Source: Przewalskia tangutica | Taxonomy: Eukaryota; Streptophyta; Magnoliopsida; Solanales; Solanaceae | Assembly (NCBI GenBank): GCA_029844215.1 | Contig: CM056728.1 | Span: 8,396,001-8,460,000, forward strand | Direction: 5' to 3' | Length of the DNA stretch: 64,000 nt | Shown here: piece by piece, positions 10,853 to 23,935 of the stretch | Layout of the letters: each line of letters opens with the position of its first letter | How positions within the stretch are numbered: the stretch's first letter is position 1 | Notes under the pieces: generated by a model | What the model was told of the DNA's origin: nothing | Databases searched by the model: none | Seen by the model: the letters and a program-made list of their open reading frames with translations, nothing else | Made by a program: the position numbers and the translations under genes

Positions 10853-13559
10853 ATAAGCATGACCGTAGGGTAACACAAATAATGGAAGCATACCCGTGGA
10901 ATCCCACCTCACTGTCGGTACGTCCAAGTAAACTTACAACAAGGCAGCCGACCCTCCAACCGAGAGTCGCGACAACGTAATAAAATATAATACTTGTACT
11001 CAAATGCTATCACCAGCACAGATTGGCAATTCTCAATTAAACAAGCCAAAGTACTTATCAAGGCACACATAAAATAATTCTCAATTAAACAGGCCAAAGT
11101 ACTTATCAAGGCACACATAGAATAATTCTCAATTAAACAGGCCAAAGTACTTATCAAGGCACACATAGAATAATTCTCAATTAAACAGGCCAAAGTACTT
11201 ATCAAGGCACACATAGAATAATTCTCAATTAAACAGGCCAAAGTACTTATCAAGACACACATAGAATAATTCTCAATTAAACAGGACAAAGTACTTCGTA
11301 CGTGCATTCTTTTCAAAAGACTCCTTTTTATGTAAAACCCCAAGATACTAACACCCGTAGTATCAAAGTGTGTCTATTTTTCAAAGTGAGTTACTACACC
11401 TTTAGAAAACTCATTTCAAAGCTTGGAATCAAGTAACTTCAAATTTTCACAATCTAGGCAACTTATGCCTAATAACCAAAATAGACAACTTTCTTAACCT
11501 TCCATAAAGCCGTTATAACCAACTTCTCATAAAGCCGTTATAACCCTTTATGGTTTTAGACATATTCATTCCTTTTTATAACCAAGAGACTTATACTTAA
11601 AACCAAGTATCACATACTTACAAATCAAGTTCTTAACTTTCCAAAATACTTCAAGTCTCTTAATATTTAGAAAACAAGTTTCTTCTCTTAAATCATGTCA
11701 TTTCTCCTCTCTTAAAACAATTAAGTAAATCACTCCTTTGACTCCCCTAAAGTCATTAAACGACCCTTAGGTTTTGGAACTAAGGCACTAGCCAAAAGAT
11801 TTGGAAACCACTTCCTTTTCAAGACTCTATGTACTTAAGTAAAATACTTTCACTTTTAAGAATCCAACTTCACTAAGGCAATGGATTATACAACTTACAA
11901 TTTAAACATCAAAGTACAATCAAGGAAGTACATAGAACGAATTCTATTTTAGGCAATCCAAATACAACCAAGGAATGGATCATTTAAGGAGTAGGACATA
12001 CTTTCTTTACCTTAAGGAATCATGCTAGAAGAGGAGATAGTTCACATACCTTTTCGGCTAAATCCACAAGCTAAGCCGAATACGCCGTACGTAGAAGTGT
12101 CAACCTATAATGGTCACAACAAGACTATCAACTTCTAGTCTCTAACGTAGAATAATACTAAGTATACGGTCTCTAATTCTACGGAAAATCGGGCAGCACT
12201 TCCTTTGTTCCTACTCACTTTGCCACCTTTTTCAAGGCCGAATACAATAACCAACACGCCACATTTAAGGCTCATAACAACAACCAAACAAAGGGGATTA
12301 CACGCCTTACAATACGTGTAAAATTCCGCCCCACAATTCATACCAAGTAATTTAAAATCCAAGTCATTCTCGGCCAACTTATAACCAACAACTCAAAGTC
12401 TTTTCCAATTCTTTTCCAATTCCAAGTTCTAAGGTCTAACATGTTATATAGTCATAAACAACTACAATTTCCTTCTTTATACAACATGCGACAACTTAAA
12501 CCAATAATCAACTTGAATTGTAATCTTAAGGCTAAACATGCTAGTTTTCGGATTAGGGTTCCAATAGCCAAAATACTTATCAAACTTCATACTATATAAC
12601 TCATGCTTGCTAATACACATAGCTACAACAATAAGTAAGTCTCAATTACTAAAAACGACAAGAATTATACCTTTATAAGCCCTTAAAAATTCCAAGATTC
12701 AAAGTCGCGCCTTAGCGATTCTTAGCTCCTTTCCTTATGTTTCAATCCGCTCCAAGCACTCCTTAGAATCCTATGAAGAACCCATCTTCAAGTTCCAACT
12801 TCAAAGTTGAAGAACTCCTTAAGTTTCCGCCTTGCGACTAATACGAAAACGCCGTTTTTCCGAAATCTTTCTATTGAGATATCCTTATAATACCCTTAGG
12901 GACATTGGGTTTAAGTCTTGTGAACAAAGGATCAAAACTACAAAAAAAAAATTGTGTGGGAGAGCACAAAGCCGAGAGCTATGTTGTGTGCACAAGAGTT
13001 CTCTAATTTTTTCTAAGTGTTAAAAGAGCTTGTATTGCACTAGCTTAGTATTTATAACACTATGGATGGCTTAGACTTAAACAAATGGGTCGCTAAGATG
13101 AAGATCACATGGATTAAGCACAAGTGGCAAGTTGACTTGGTCAACAATATCAAGCTTAGCAAGACTTATCTTCCACCATGGTAAATGACCATTCTACCCT
13201 TACTAATTTCGTCCAAGACCATATGTGGGGGTGCCACGTGTCGCCCTCTCATTCGTCCATAAAATTCTGTAACCCTCGTGGGCCCGGCAAAACGTAAAAT
13301 TCCTCGGGTGGGCCCCACGTGACCAAATCCGTAAAAATAAATTTCCATAAAGTTAAGAGTTCCATAACATAAAGTTAAGAGTTCCATAATCTTCAAATAA
13401 TGCACTTTGAGAATCCAATTCTCAACAACGAACATTTTTCCTTTCCGACGTTCGGAAGATTTTCCGTCGGAAAAATAATTCTTCCTTTCGTACCAATTTC
13501 CAAGTCTTGATTCCTTACGTACATTCTCTTATACATGTCCTGGACTTACGGGATGTAAC
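10853..13559 (-). mobile_element. Tekay-like LTR fragment, minus orientation
   Basis: On the minus strand it begins TGTTACATCCCGTAAGTCCA (13559 leftwards) and follows the Tekay LTR plan to a point equivalent to about 4252 in the 5' LTR. It is clearly more diverged from the host LTR than the host's own two copies are from each other. It includes a 48-bp minisatellite absent from the other copies. It probably came from a separate, older element. Confidence 0.75.
11029..11296. repeat. 48-bp minisatellite, about 5.6 copies
   Basis: The unit begins ATTCTCAATTAAACAGGCCA and continues AAGTACTTATCAAGGCACACATAGAATA. Copies are almost identical, with single-base changes in the first and last units. 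Because 48 is divisible by three, the minus strand shows an artificial 16-residue protein repeat that should not be annotated as a gene. Confidence 0.93.
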
Positions 13560-13677
13560 ACGGGCATGTGATATACAATTATTACCCCATGGATTAGCTC
13601 TCCATGAAATCATGCACCCGAGATGAGGGATGTCACGGGCATGATATATATATATATATATTGCATATGTGCACGCC
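13560..13677 (+). mobile_element. Tekay-like 3' LTR, part 2
   Basis: It matches the 5' LTR from about 4426, including GAGATGAGGGAT...CACGGGCAT and the start of the AT run. It ends with ACGCC (13673-13677), which is duplicated at 23156-23160 on the far side of the inverted element. Confidence 0.8.
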
Positions 13678-16600
13678 TGTCACGACCCGTTCCGGGGCCC
13701 GTGACTGGTGCCTTACCCGGGCACCCAAGTAGTCATACATCAGAGAAAAACCAGCGGAATATAAAACAACCAAGATATGAAACAGTATAAGTAAGACACA
13801 GTTTCTGGGAAAAAGTTGTCTTTCGGCATAATGTATATAAATAACCCAAAACGAACAGTTACATCCCAACCTTACAACAGGTCTACAGACCTCTAAGAGT
13901 TTAAAACAACAAGGGCGGGACAGGGCCCCGCCATACCCCTGAATACAAATATCTACAACGACAGGGGACCATACCAAAATGCTAAGCTTCCGAAGAAACG
14001 GAGCTTTCCCAACGCTGAAGCGGTGATCCTAAGAACGGGGATCAACAGTAGGAGTACCTTTACCTGCGGCATGAACGCACCCGAAGGAGGTCGATCTGAC
14101 AGTACCAAGTATGTGAATCGAAAATCAGAATGAAATCATAGTAGCCTATATAAGGCGGGAGACAGTATGATAAGCCAACACTACGATTCACAATAAATAA
14201 GCGATGCCATGCAAGTCGTGACTCATGCCTCAAAGTCATCACAATAGAATCGCACGGGGTAAGTGCGAAGGCATAGCCGACTACTAAAACCCACAGCACC
14301 AACAAGGTCATAAATCAGATCATGAGATCTGTCTGCATCACATGATCAAAGCCGCCACTCGCCGCAGATCTAATGTGCGCGTCTAGTCTCGAACTTCCCG
14401 CACTCGCATAGGCCAAAGCAGATAGGCCCGCATGAGGTATAACCCGCATCGAGGGTAGCTACTCCGGCAGCGTCTAGACACGTTGTCGCATGGCTACAAG
14501 AACCGCATGACCACAAGGGCGCATACTAACTCGAACTCCCGCAGCCGCATAGGCCATCTGGCACTCGCATAAGGTATTCTCGAATCATAGGTCCATCGAC
14601 CCGCTGAGTCTACCCCGTGGAGCGGCTTAACCCCGAGTTATGAATGATATAATATCAACATAACCGCTTATTGATAAACAACATAAGCACAACAATAAAA
14701 AACCATTTAAAAAAATATCACTAGATACTAACTCACGTAGCTTCGTAACATGTTTACTTATCAAGTCAACAAGAATATATTACAAGACTATCACAAATCA
14801 ATACAATCAAGTTATTCACACAAGGTACTTTCTATATTATGATAACAAGTTGGGTGGTTAGCCCCAAAGTACTTCATGTATTACTCTTTTAAAAGATCCG
14901 CTTCTTTTACAAAAGTCACACAATACCGTAGTATAAAAATAGAGTAATTATCTTTTGAAGTTCATTAAAACACTTCTCCTTGTAAAATCAAGTAACAACA
15001 TTCTTTTCCTAACGCTCAAGTTTGCCTAATTTCAATTACTCAAGTTTCTCATTTTGAAAGGGTTTGTAGTTCATAGTTTTAATCCTTTAAAACAATTTGA
15101 GAAACATATACCCTAAGTGTGAGTAGGTTATTATTATTCGTAATAATCTTATTACAAATGCATTATCTAGTAAATGTAATATCCTTTTGTCTCATCTTAG
15201 CTCCTATGCAGATGGAAGTTTCTACTAGTTTTAATAATACCTTATTAGTCAAAATAATTCCCTTTATTAGCGCTGCTGTGGTTTGTTCGACATTTATTCT
15301 GATTGGTAAAACATCATTCCTTTTGAAAACCAAAAATACTAATTACTCACTAATGAGTTTTCACACTTTTTAACAAAATTCATATTAGTATAATAAGTCA
15401 AGTCTCTTATTTCCTTAAATCAATAAATCGTTCTTTTTATCACTCTTAAGCCGTTATACCTAACCTCCCATAAAGCTAGTATAACTCTTCAGCTTTTAAA
15501 ACCAAGTGTTACTCTTACATTAAAAATGATTCAAGATTCTTTGAAATGTTTTCGATTCTTATTATTCAAAGCTTAGCGAGGCATCATAGTATTATTCAAA
15601 GCTTAAGCCGCAGGCATTGCCGTAAGTATTATTCGAGCTTAAGTCAAAGACATTGCCGTAGTTATTATTCGCTTAACACACGTACGCTCACCGTACTATA
15701 TATATTGTAAAATATCATGCTTTAGGAAGAATCACATACCTTCTCGGCGAAAACCTCCTGCCAAGTTGAATATGTCGCGCGCAGAGTATCGACCTATAAC
15801 AGTCAAATACGTCTATCAACGTCCAGACTGTACTGTACAAAGTTCTAAGCAGAGGGTTCGTTATTCTATGGTCATTTGGGCGCACTTCCCTACCCTGAGC
15901 TACTCAAGTTCATCGTGAAAACAAATTCCTATGTAAGTACGCTTCTATTATTCATCTTTTAAACTCTTCTACCGTGATAATACCAATTCTATTCTGCAAT
16001 ATCCTTCTAAGTATTTAATACTTATTCCTATACTTCTACAGATATATATTCTAATTACAAAAGGAGGATAAGGTTATTTACCTCGTAAGCCCAATAATAT
16101 CCTAGATAAAAGTCATACTGAGCAAGGTTTAGCTCCTAAGTTGTGCGCTCCAGAGTCTAATAAAACCTTAGAAGTTCTTCACAACTTCTACTAAGGACTA
16201 AGGGATTTGGGCTAGGTAATTCGCATTATAACGATACTAGAAGACAACTTTTCTACGAGTGGGGTCAGTGTTTCGGCTAGGCTAGCTTTATGGGGTTGCT
16301 CTCGCCAGGGCTTCTCAAAAGGGGAGGTGTGTTTGGACGAAACAACAAGAGGGAGAGGAGGGATTTGAGACTTAGATAGATTGCTCAATTTAGGATGAAA
16401 TAACTCTTCAACAAGGGGTATTTATAGGTCAAGACACGCCAACCAATGGCCAAGATTATGCCAAGTGCAAGACAAGTGTAGGGTGAGGATTTAGGCAAGT
16501 GTCCTTGGCCAACTTGCACACAAAATATCCTACCAACTCCAAGACAAAACAAGCCATCCCAATCGCCCTATTGCGCGCTGACATCCATCAACGAGAGGGT

Positions 16601-17098
16601 GACAAGTGTCGCCTCTCGTTGGTCCAACGTGTTGCGCCTCTCGGAAAAATCCGCAAAAATAGAAACGACATAGCCGGAATTTATCCTACGCGAGTTGTGT
16701 AAAACGCTTCGTTTAAAAACGACTCTAACGGGTGTTGTGTACAAAGTGGAATTCGCCCAAGCCAACTAGGGGTGACACGTGTCGCCTCCTACTCGCCCAA
16801 AATATTTCATCTTCCAAAATATCCACAATGGCCAAAATCTCAAAACAAAGTGGGCCCCACAAAATCAGAATTTTCTCCCGTGGCCCCACGTGACCATTTC
16901 CAAAATAAAATTCCATAATTCTCTAAAATTCCAAGAAGTCCGAATACCAAACTGGGAATCCAATTCCCATTAACGAATCTTTTCCTTCACAAAACCTAAA
17001 CTTTTCCGTGGAAAAATCACCTCTTTCTTCCATTCCAATTCGATGTCGTATTCTCGTGCGACGCCCTCGCATACATACCTTGAAACTACGGTATAACA
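13678..17098 (-). mobile_element. inverted Tekay-like 3' LTR
   Basis: This 3421-bp LTR pairs with 19755-23155. AT-rich portions of the two copies are almost identical (for example 14765-14880 against 20821-20935). GC-rich portions such as 14341-14640 against 20395-20700 differ by many 1-4-bp gains and losses. An open frame at 15119-15373 recurs in the other LTR with a shift and is not a gene. Confidence 0.85.
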
Positions 17099-19738
17099 TT
17101 CTCCCTTAGAAACATTCGTTCTGAATGTTCCTTCTAGGTATCAAAACAAACAGGCGCCAGTATAGTCCTTACTGCTATACTTACGGAAACAACCATGCCA
17201 CACCTGGTCACAACACAACAAGCGCGCATACTTATCTCCAAGTCCACGAGGAATCACCTCTATCACAAAATATTCCTACTCGAGATCTAATAAGATACTC
17301 CCTTCGCCCCTACTCTTTACAAACGAATGATCACACCTATGCTCGTAATACATGCTCGTTTCTTCCTTACTCGCCGTGATACCACTTTTGTCACTTTGTC
17401 GCGAGCCCCGCTCGACGACCCAACAAATGGTACCGGCCGCCATGATCCCCGAGGATGTCGTACTTTCTTGTACGCTCGAACTCTTACCACCCTTCATATC
17501 GCTTAGTTTCCAAATCTCGGTTACTATCTCTAACGTGGTCATCATTAATCGAGAACACTCGGTGGATTTCGATACTTTCCGAACATAACAATACGAAAGA
17601 TCGGACGTCTTGCCTCCTAAGTCGGACGGCAATGCTAACATATAGGCAACCTGGCCTAATCTTCACATGAACTCAAAAGGCCCAAAGTAACACGCTAAGT
17701 TTCTCTGTTTTCCAAAACTCGCTACACCCTATCCACATTACCGGAACAAACTGAACCAACTATCGAACTTGCCAACATCGAACCAATCGATCGGCAACTT
17801 ATACTTCCGCCCTACAAGGCTTCCTAAGGCGACATCCGAATCGAAAATGGTAGCTTAAACATTCCTCTACAGAGACAACAATCCCACAACTATTCTCGAA
17901 ATCAAACATCGCCCGAGGCGAATGCGATTCGAGACTTACCCGAGTTCTTAACCCCGCTGGTAAAACTTCCAAAAAAAGAACAAACTGCACTGGCTCCACT
18001 GTCTGTCATAAGGTGAAGGTAGGCACCCCGTGCAGCCTTACAACCTTTCTGGCATAATCACCCCCTACCGAGTACATGGTCTTTGCTAGAAGACAAGACG
18101 GGCTGACCTCCTCGGCCCGACCATCGGTCGAATGTATCCACGAACTCAGACGTTGGTTAACTAAACTTGGGCCTAACATCCTAGTGACTTACCACCCGGG
18201 CGACCACCAAAAACTGACCCCACCACCAAACAAAGCCACGGGTCGACCCGCCACATGGCCTCAACCCAACCCGCGAACGCAAACGCTAGCTCCCGATTCG
18301 AATAATCTCACCAATCACGTTATTTAAAACCTGGCGGTCTTCTACCCTCTTTCATTCCACATTACTCCGGATTCATCCCACAAAAATATCTCACGATACT
18401 ATGCACCTCGACAAGGGTCAAACGCTAAGTACTTCTTTTACCAAAGATGGCCTCGCCTCTAAGGTCTCTACGCACACATCCTAAGGCTCCCACTTTCTAT
18501 CCCCAATCTTTCCCGATTAACTAATCATGATTCCCAATCACGCTTAACACAATGCTATCTGAAAATAATACTTAAGATATTCGCTACACATATAAATCTC
18601 TAAAGGGTTAAGGATATACCAGATCTACGCCGCACTTCCCTTAGGTCGTTTCTAATCAAACTCGCCGGGCGATACCGGGAAGGTGATGAACTATCCACTG
18701 ATCCTGAAGGCCGAGTCTCTACATCCGCACCACCCTTGGTCGGACAATTCCTCGAAAAATGGCCCTGCTGGCCGCAAACATAACAAGCCGACGCGAGGAA
18801 CGACACTCACGCATGACATCGACCACAACGCCACACCGAGTGGGGTGACCTCCTCGCTAACACCCTCCTCTCTCCGAACCATCAGATTCCACAATCGTCC
18901 AGTAGAGCCGAGTCCTCGCATTGTATCCTTCCTCATAGAACATTCCCTTGCCATATGGCCCTGACGGCCGCAATAAAAACAAGCACCAGTAAAAAGACGG
19001 CACTTCCCGGGATGACACCTGCCACACTGTGAACACTGAGGAAAATCAACCTCGCGAGGACACTCGCACCGGGCGGAGGCGCATGTCTAATTCACGAGGC
19101 GATTCGCCGAGAGTTACCAAATGATCCCGCCAATCGGGCCTCTTCTCGCCGCTGGCCACTCGCCGATCTCTACCTCTCTCACCAGACATAATCCTGAACG
19201 CAAGCCTGGCTCGTCCCTGACTGAAGAGCTACTCCCTCACAACCCTTCTTTAGATAAGCATCAATATCCTTGGAATACCGGTACATAAAATACTCTCTGG
19301 CTGCCAAGTCCTTTGCTAGCAACAGGGCCGTCTCCTTCCAATCCATATTTTCGCTTCCAAGCCGGAACGAAAGTCCAGATGTCATGACCGCAGAGGAATC
19401 GCTGCCGCCGTACAAACTCTACCGCCGCGACATCTCGAACTCCTCGCATGAAGCATCACCTCAGTGATGATTGGGCCTGTGCTTCTAAATCTCTCAGATT
19501 TACTCGCAACTCCTTCACGCTTCGCCTTCTCGCCCGAGTTACTGGCGCGAGGCATCACCGTAAGGGAAAGGAATACGTTAGAGGGTCCAACTTATAACAC
19601 GACTCTAAAGCACGATCTCGAGTGAGAAGAATGGAAACCAATCCTAAATATCCTATAGCCTCGACATTGGTGTGGTGCACAACACACCGATAATCAGACT
19701 TACTAGATACGATGCAGAGACACTTTCCGAGGATTAAT
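17099..19738 (-). pseudogene. decayed Tekay-like internal region with CCHC knuckle
   Basis: On the minus strand a gag-type zinc knuckle is readable at 18744-18785 (CYVCGQQGHFSRNC, pattern CX2CX4HX4C). Near the 3' end, about 17560-17660, a broken frame resembles the integrase tail in front of the chromodomain region (VAYMLALPSDL...). Frames are short and heavily interrupted. The stretch next to the 3' LTR carries a purine-rich tract (about 17099-17110 on the minus strand). Reverse transcriptase and RNase H were not recognised. Confidence 0.65.
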
Positions 19739-19750
19739 CGCTCGATACCA
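19739..19750 (-). other. primer-binding site of the inverted Tekay-like element
   Basis: On the minus strand it reads TGGTATCGAGCG, four bases after the LTR end. It matches the tRNA-Met type site TGGTATCAGAGC except for missing and changed bases in the second half. This fits the general indel pattern of the GC-containing parts of this element. Confidence 0.75.
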
Positions 19751-19754
19751 CTTT

Positions 19755-22700
19755 TGTCACGACTGCCTGGTTCGTGGATCGTGCCTTACCCGCACCCAAG
19801 TAGTCATACATCGAGAAAACCACGGAATATAAAACAACCAAGATATGAAACAAGATAAGTAAGACATACGCTGGAAAAGTTGCCTTTCGGCATAATGTAT
19901 ATAAATAACCCAAAACGAAAGCTACATCCCAACCTTACAACAGTCTACTGCACTCTAAGAGTTTAAAACAACAAGGGCGGACAGGCCCCGCCATACCACG
20001 AATACAAATATCTACAACGACAGTGGACCATACTAAAATGCTAAGCTCCAAGAAACGGAGCTTTCAACGCTGCGGTGATCCTAAGAACGAGGATCAGTAG
20101 GAGTACCTTTACTCGCGGATGAACGCAGCCCCGGGCGAGGTCGACAACAGTACCAAGTATGTGAAATCAAAATATCAGAAATGAAATCATAGTAGCCTAT
20201 ATAAGGCAGGAGACAGGTATGATAAGCCAACACTACAGTTCACAATAAATAAACAGTCATGCCAAGTCAGGGACTCATGCCCTCAAAGTCATCACAATAG
20301 AACCGTACGGGGTAAGTACGGCGCATAGCCGACTACTAAAACCCACGCACCAACAAGGTCATAAATCAGATTATGAGATCTGTCTGCATCGTCACATGAT
20401 CAAAGCCGCCACTCGCGCAGATCTAATGTGCGCATCTAGTCCTGGAACTTCCCGCACTCGCGTAGGCCAAGCAGATAGGCCCGCATGAGGTATAACCCCG
20501 CATCGAGGGTAGCTACTCCCTGGCAGCCGCCCTAGACACGTTGTCCGCATGGCTACAAGAACCGCGTGACCACAAGGGCCGTGATACTAACTCGAACTCC
20601 CGCAGCCCGATAGGCCATCTGCACTGCATAAGGTATTCTCGAATCATAGTCCATCGACCACGAAGTCTACCCCAGACGGAGGGCTTAACCCCGAGTTATG
20701 AATGATATAATATCAACATAACCGCTTATTGCTAAACAACATAAGCACAACAAGGAAAACCCTTTACACAAATATCACAAGATACTAACTCACGTAGCAT
20801 CCTAACATGTTTACTTATCAAGTCAACAAGAAAATATTACAAGACTATCACAAATCAATACAATCAAGTTATTCACACAAGGTACTTTCTATATTATGAT
20901 AACAAGTTCGGGTGGTTAGCCCTAAAGTACTTCATGTATTACTCTTTTAAAAGATCCGTTTCTTTTACAAAAGTCACACAATACCCGTAGTATAAAAATA
21001 GAGTAATTATCTTTTGAAGTTCATTAAAACACTTCTCCTTGTAAAATCAAGTAACAACATTCTTTTCCTAACGTTCAAGTTTGCCTAATTTCAATTACTC
21101 AAGTTTCTCATTTTCGAAAGGGTTTGTAGTTCATAGTTTTAATCCTTTAAAACAATTTGAGAAACATATACCCTAAGTGTGAGTAGGTTATTATTATTCG
21201 TAACAATCTTATTACAAAGAAACCATGATCTAGTAAATGTAATATCCTTTTGTCTCATCTTAGCTCCTATGCAGATGGAAGTTTCTACTAGTTTTAATAA
21301 TACCTTATTAGTCAAAATAATTCCCTTTATTAGCGCTGCTGTGGTTTGTTCGACATTTATTACGATTGGTAAAACATCATTCCTTTGAAAACCAAAAATA
21401 CTAATTACTCACTAATGAGTTTTCACACTTTTTAACAAAATTCATATTAGTATAATAAGTCAAGTCTCTTATTTCCTTAAATCAATAAATCGTTCTTTTT
21501 ATCACTCTTAAGCCGTTATACCTAACCTCCCATAAAGCTAGTATAACTCTTGACTTTTAAAACCAAGTGTTACTCTTACATTAAAAATGATTCAGATTCT
21601 TTTGAAATGTTTTCGATTCTTTATTATTCGAGCTTAGTTTGAGGCATCTGCAAGTATTATTCGAGCTTAAGCCGTGGCATTGCCGTAAGTATTATTCAGC
21701 TTAAGTCAAAGACATTGCCGTAGTTATTATTCGATTAACACACGTACGCTCACCGTACTATATATATTGTAAAATATCATGCTTTAGGAAGAATCACATA
21801 CCTTCTGCGAAAACCTCCGCCAAGTTGAATATGTCGCGCAGAGTATCGACTCATAATCCAACACGCCTATCAACGCCCGCATCAGATCGCATAAAGTTCT
21901 AAGCGGAGGGTTCGTTATTCTATGGTCATTTGGGCGTAACTTCCTACCCGTGAGCTACTCAAGTTCATCAGAAAATAATCCCATGTAAGTACAGTTCTAT
22001 TATTCATCTTTTAAACCCTTCATCGTGATAACACCAATTCTATTCTGCAATATCCTTCTAAGTATTTAATACTTATTCCTATACTTCTACAGATATATAT
22101 TCTAATTACAAAAGGAGGATAAGGTTATTTACCTCGAAGCCCAATAATATCCTAGATAAAAGTCGCACTGAGCAAGGTTTAGCTCCTAAGTTGTGCGCTC
22201 AGAGTCTAATAAAACCTTAGAAGTTCTTCACAACTTCTACTAAGGACTAAGGATTTGGGCTAGGGTAATTCGGGCATTATAACGATACTAGAAGACAACT
22301 TTTCTACCAAGGAGGGGGTTGTGTTTCCTAGGCTAGCTTTAGAGGGGTTGCTCTGCTAGGGCTTCTCAAAAGGGAGGGTGTGTTTGGACGAAACAACAAG
22401 AGGGAGAGGGAGGATTTGAGACTTAGATAGATTGCTCAATTTAGGATGAAATAACTCTTCAACAAGGGGGGTATTTATAGGTCAAGACATGGCCAACCAC
22501 TGGCCAAGATTATGCCAATTGCAAGGCAAGTGTAGGGTGAGGATTTAGGCAAGTGTCCTTGGCCAACTTGCACACAAAATATCCTACCAACTCCAAGACA
22601 TAACAAGCCATCCCAATCGCCCTATTGCAGTGTGACATCCATCAACGAGGGTGACAAGTGTCGCCTCTCGTTGGTCCAACGTGTTGCGTCTCTCGGAAAA

Positions 22701-23155
22701 ATCCGCAAAAATAGAAACGACATAGCCGGAATTTATCCTACGCGAGTTGTGTAAAACGCTTCGTCAAAAACGACTCTAAACCAAAGGCCAGGTACAAAGT
22801 GGAATTCGCCCAAGCCAACTAGGGGTGACACGTGTCGCCTCCTACTCGCCCAAAATATTTCATCTTCCAAAATATCCACAATGGCCAAAATCTCGAAACA
22901 AAGTGGGCCCCACAAAATCAGAATTTTCTCCCGTGGCCCCACGTGACCATTTCCAAAATAAAATTCCATAATTCTCTAAAATTCCAAGAAGTCCGAATAC
23001 CAAACTGGGAATCCAATTCCCATTAACGAATCTTTTCCTTCACAAAACCTAAACTTTTCCGTGGAAAAATCACCTCTTTCTTCCATTCCAATTCCAATGT
23101 CGTATTCTCGTACGTACGTCCTCGCATACATACCTTGAAACTACGGGGTATAACA
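19755..23155 (-). mobile_element. inverted Tekay-like 5' LTR
   Basis: This 3401-bp partner of 13678-17098 has boundaries set by TG/CA termini, the primer-binding site on its left and the TSD ACGCC on its right. An open frame at 21179-21388 corresponds to the one in the other LTR and is not a gene. Confidence 0.85.
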
Positions 23156-23160
23156 ACGCC

Positions 23161-23930
23161 GACAGTGATGGATGATGCTACGGGCGCGTTACATGGATAT
23201 ATCTTACACTTACGGCTGTCGGCAGTGATGGAGGATTCCACGGGCACGCTTTGATGTTTTGCGGGCTTGAGACCCTTACTGGACTGTGTGATGGTATTGA
23301 GGGTTTGTGTCCCTAGCCATGGTGTGACTATTGTTCATGTGTTGAAATAGTCTTTTAAAAGGTAAAACTGACTTTCATTACTTTCATTTCGGCAAGGCAC
23401 GGTTGTACTGTTAATTTGGTTATCATACATGTCTCCAGCTTTATTTTAGACTATTATGATTTAATTTACAGTACTTTCAGTTTTACATACTTGGTACATA
23501 TTTTGTACTGACCTCATTCGGGGGACTGCGTTCATGTCGCATGTTGAGGTACATAGCTTGCTGATCCTCGCTCTTAGGATCACTGTTCAGTTCTTGGAAA
23601 ACTCCATTTCTCCGGAGGCTTTGTCGTTTGGTACAGTTCCCTGAGGTTGTAGATTTATGTACATTCAGGAATATGGCGGGACAGTCCAGTCACAGTTGTT
23701 ATGTAATTTTTTTATAGGTCTGTAGTCATATCTTGTGGATTGGGTTGTAAAAAAAAAGAGGTAACTGTTTTTTGGGTTATGAGTATACTTTTGGAAGGTG
23801 GCCTTATCGGCTAACCTGTTATTTATTTCTTTTTGAGTTGTATGTATGTTCCGCTACTATTCTCTGATGTATACCTGTAAGGGGTGCCCAGGTAGGGCAC
23901 CAGTCGCGGGTCCGGGGTCGGGTCGTGACA
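23161..23930 (+). mobile_element. Tekay-like 3' LTR, part 3
   Basis: It continues the split right LTR and matches 4590-5346. It ends GGTCGTGACA, followed by the second copy of the TSD ATATG. Confidence 0.85.
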
Positions 23931-23935
23931 ATATG

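Larger units (their letters stand above)
13678..23155 (-). mobile_element. inverted Del/Tekay-like element nested in an LTR
   Basis: This is a 9478-bp element with TSD ACGCC on both sides. Read on the minus strand it starts TGTTATACCCCG (23155) and ends CGTGACA (13678). It has a 5' LTR at 19755-23155, a primer-binding site at 19739-19750, a 2.66-kb internal region and a 3' LTR at 13678-17098. It lies in the right LTR of the 1700-23930 element. The host LTR resumes at 23161 at the expected point. The internal region is degenerate, so the element is non-autonomous. Confidence 0.88.
1700..23930 (+). mobile_element. Del/Tekay-like Ty3/gypsy element with nested insertions
   Basis: The element runs TGTTACACCCCG to GGTCGTGACA and is flanked by the 5-bp TSD ATATG (1695-1699, 23931-23935). 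It has two LTRs of about 3.6 kb, a TGGTATCAGAGC primer-binding site, a short 2.45-kb internal region and a purine-rich tract (7785-7797). The left LTR is whole. The right LTR is split into 7798-9912, 13560-13677 and 23161-23930 by later events. The internal region is too short for a full gag-pol and holds only remnants, so the element could have moved only with proteins supplied in trans. The family assignment rests on the primer-binding site and on integrase and protease remnants resembling chromovirus Del/Tekay pol. Confidence 0.88.

Noticed and set aside
11029..11296. CRISPR-like array
   Set aside because: Units are directly tandem without unique spacers, in a plant genome.
10909..11343. 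Minus-strand frame with a 16-residue protein repeat
   Set aside because: It is produced by the 48-bp minisatellite; no start context, domain or conservation outside the array.
15119..15373. 84-residue frame with hydrophobic character, recurring at 21179-21388
   Set aside because: It lies within both LTRs of the inverted element and is altered between them by frame-changing differences; not a gene.
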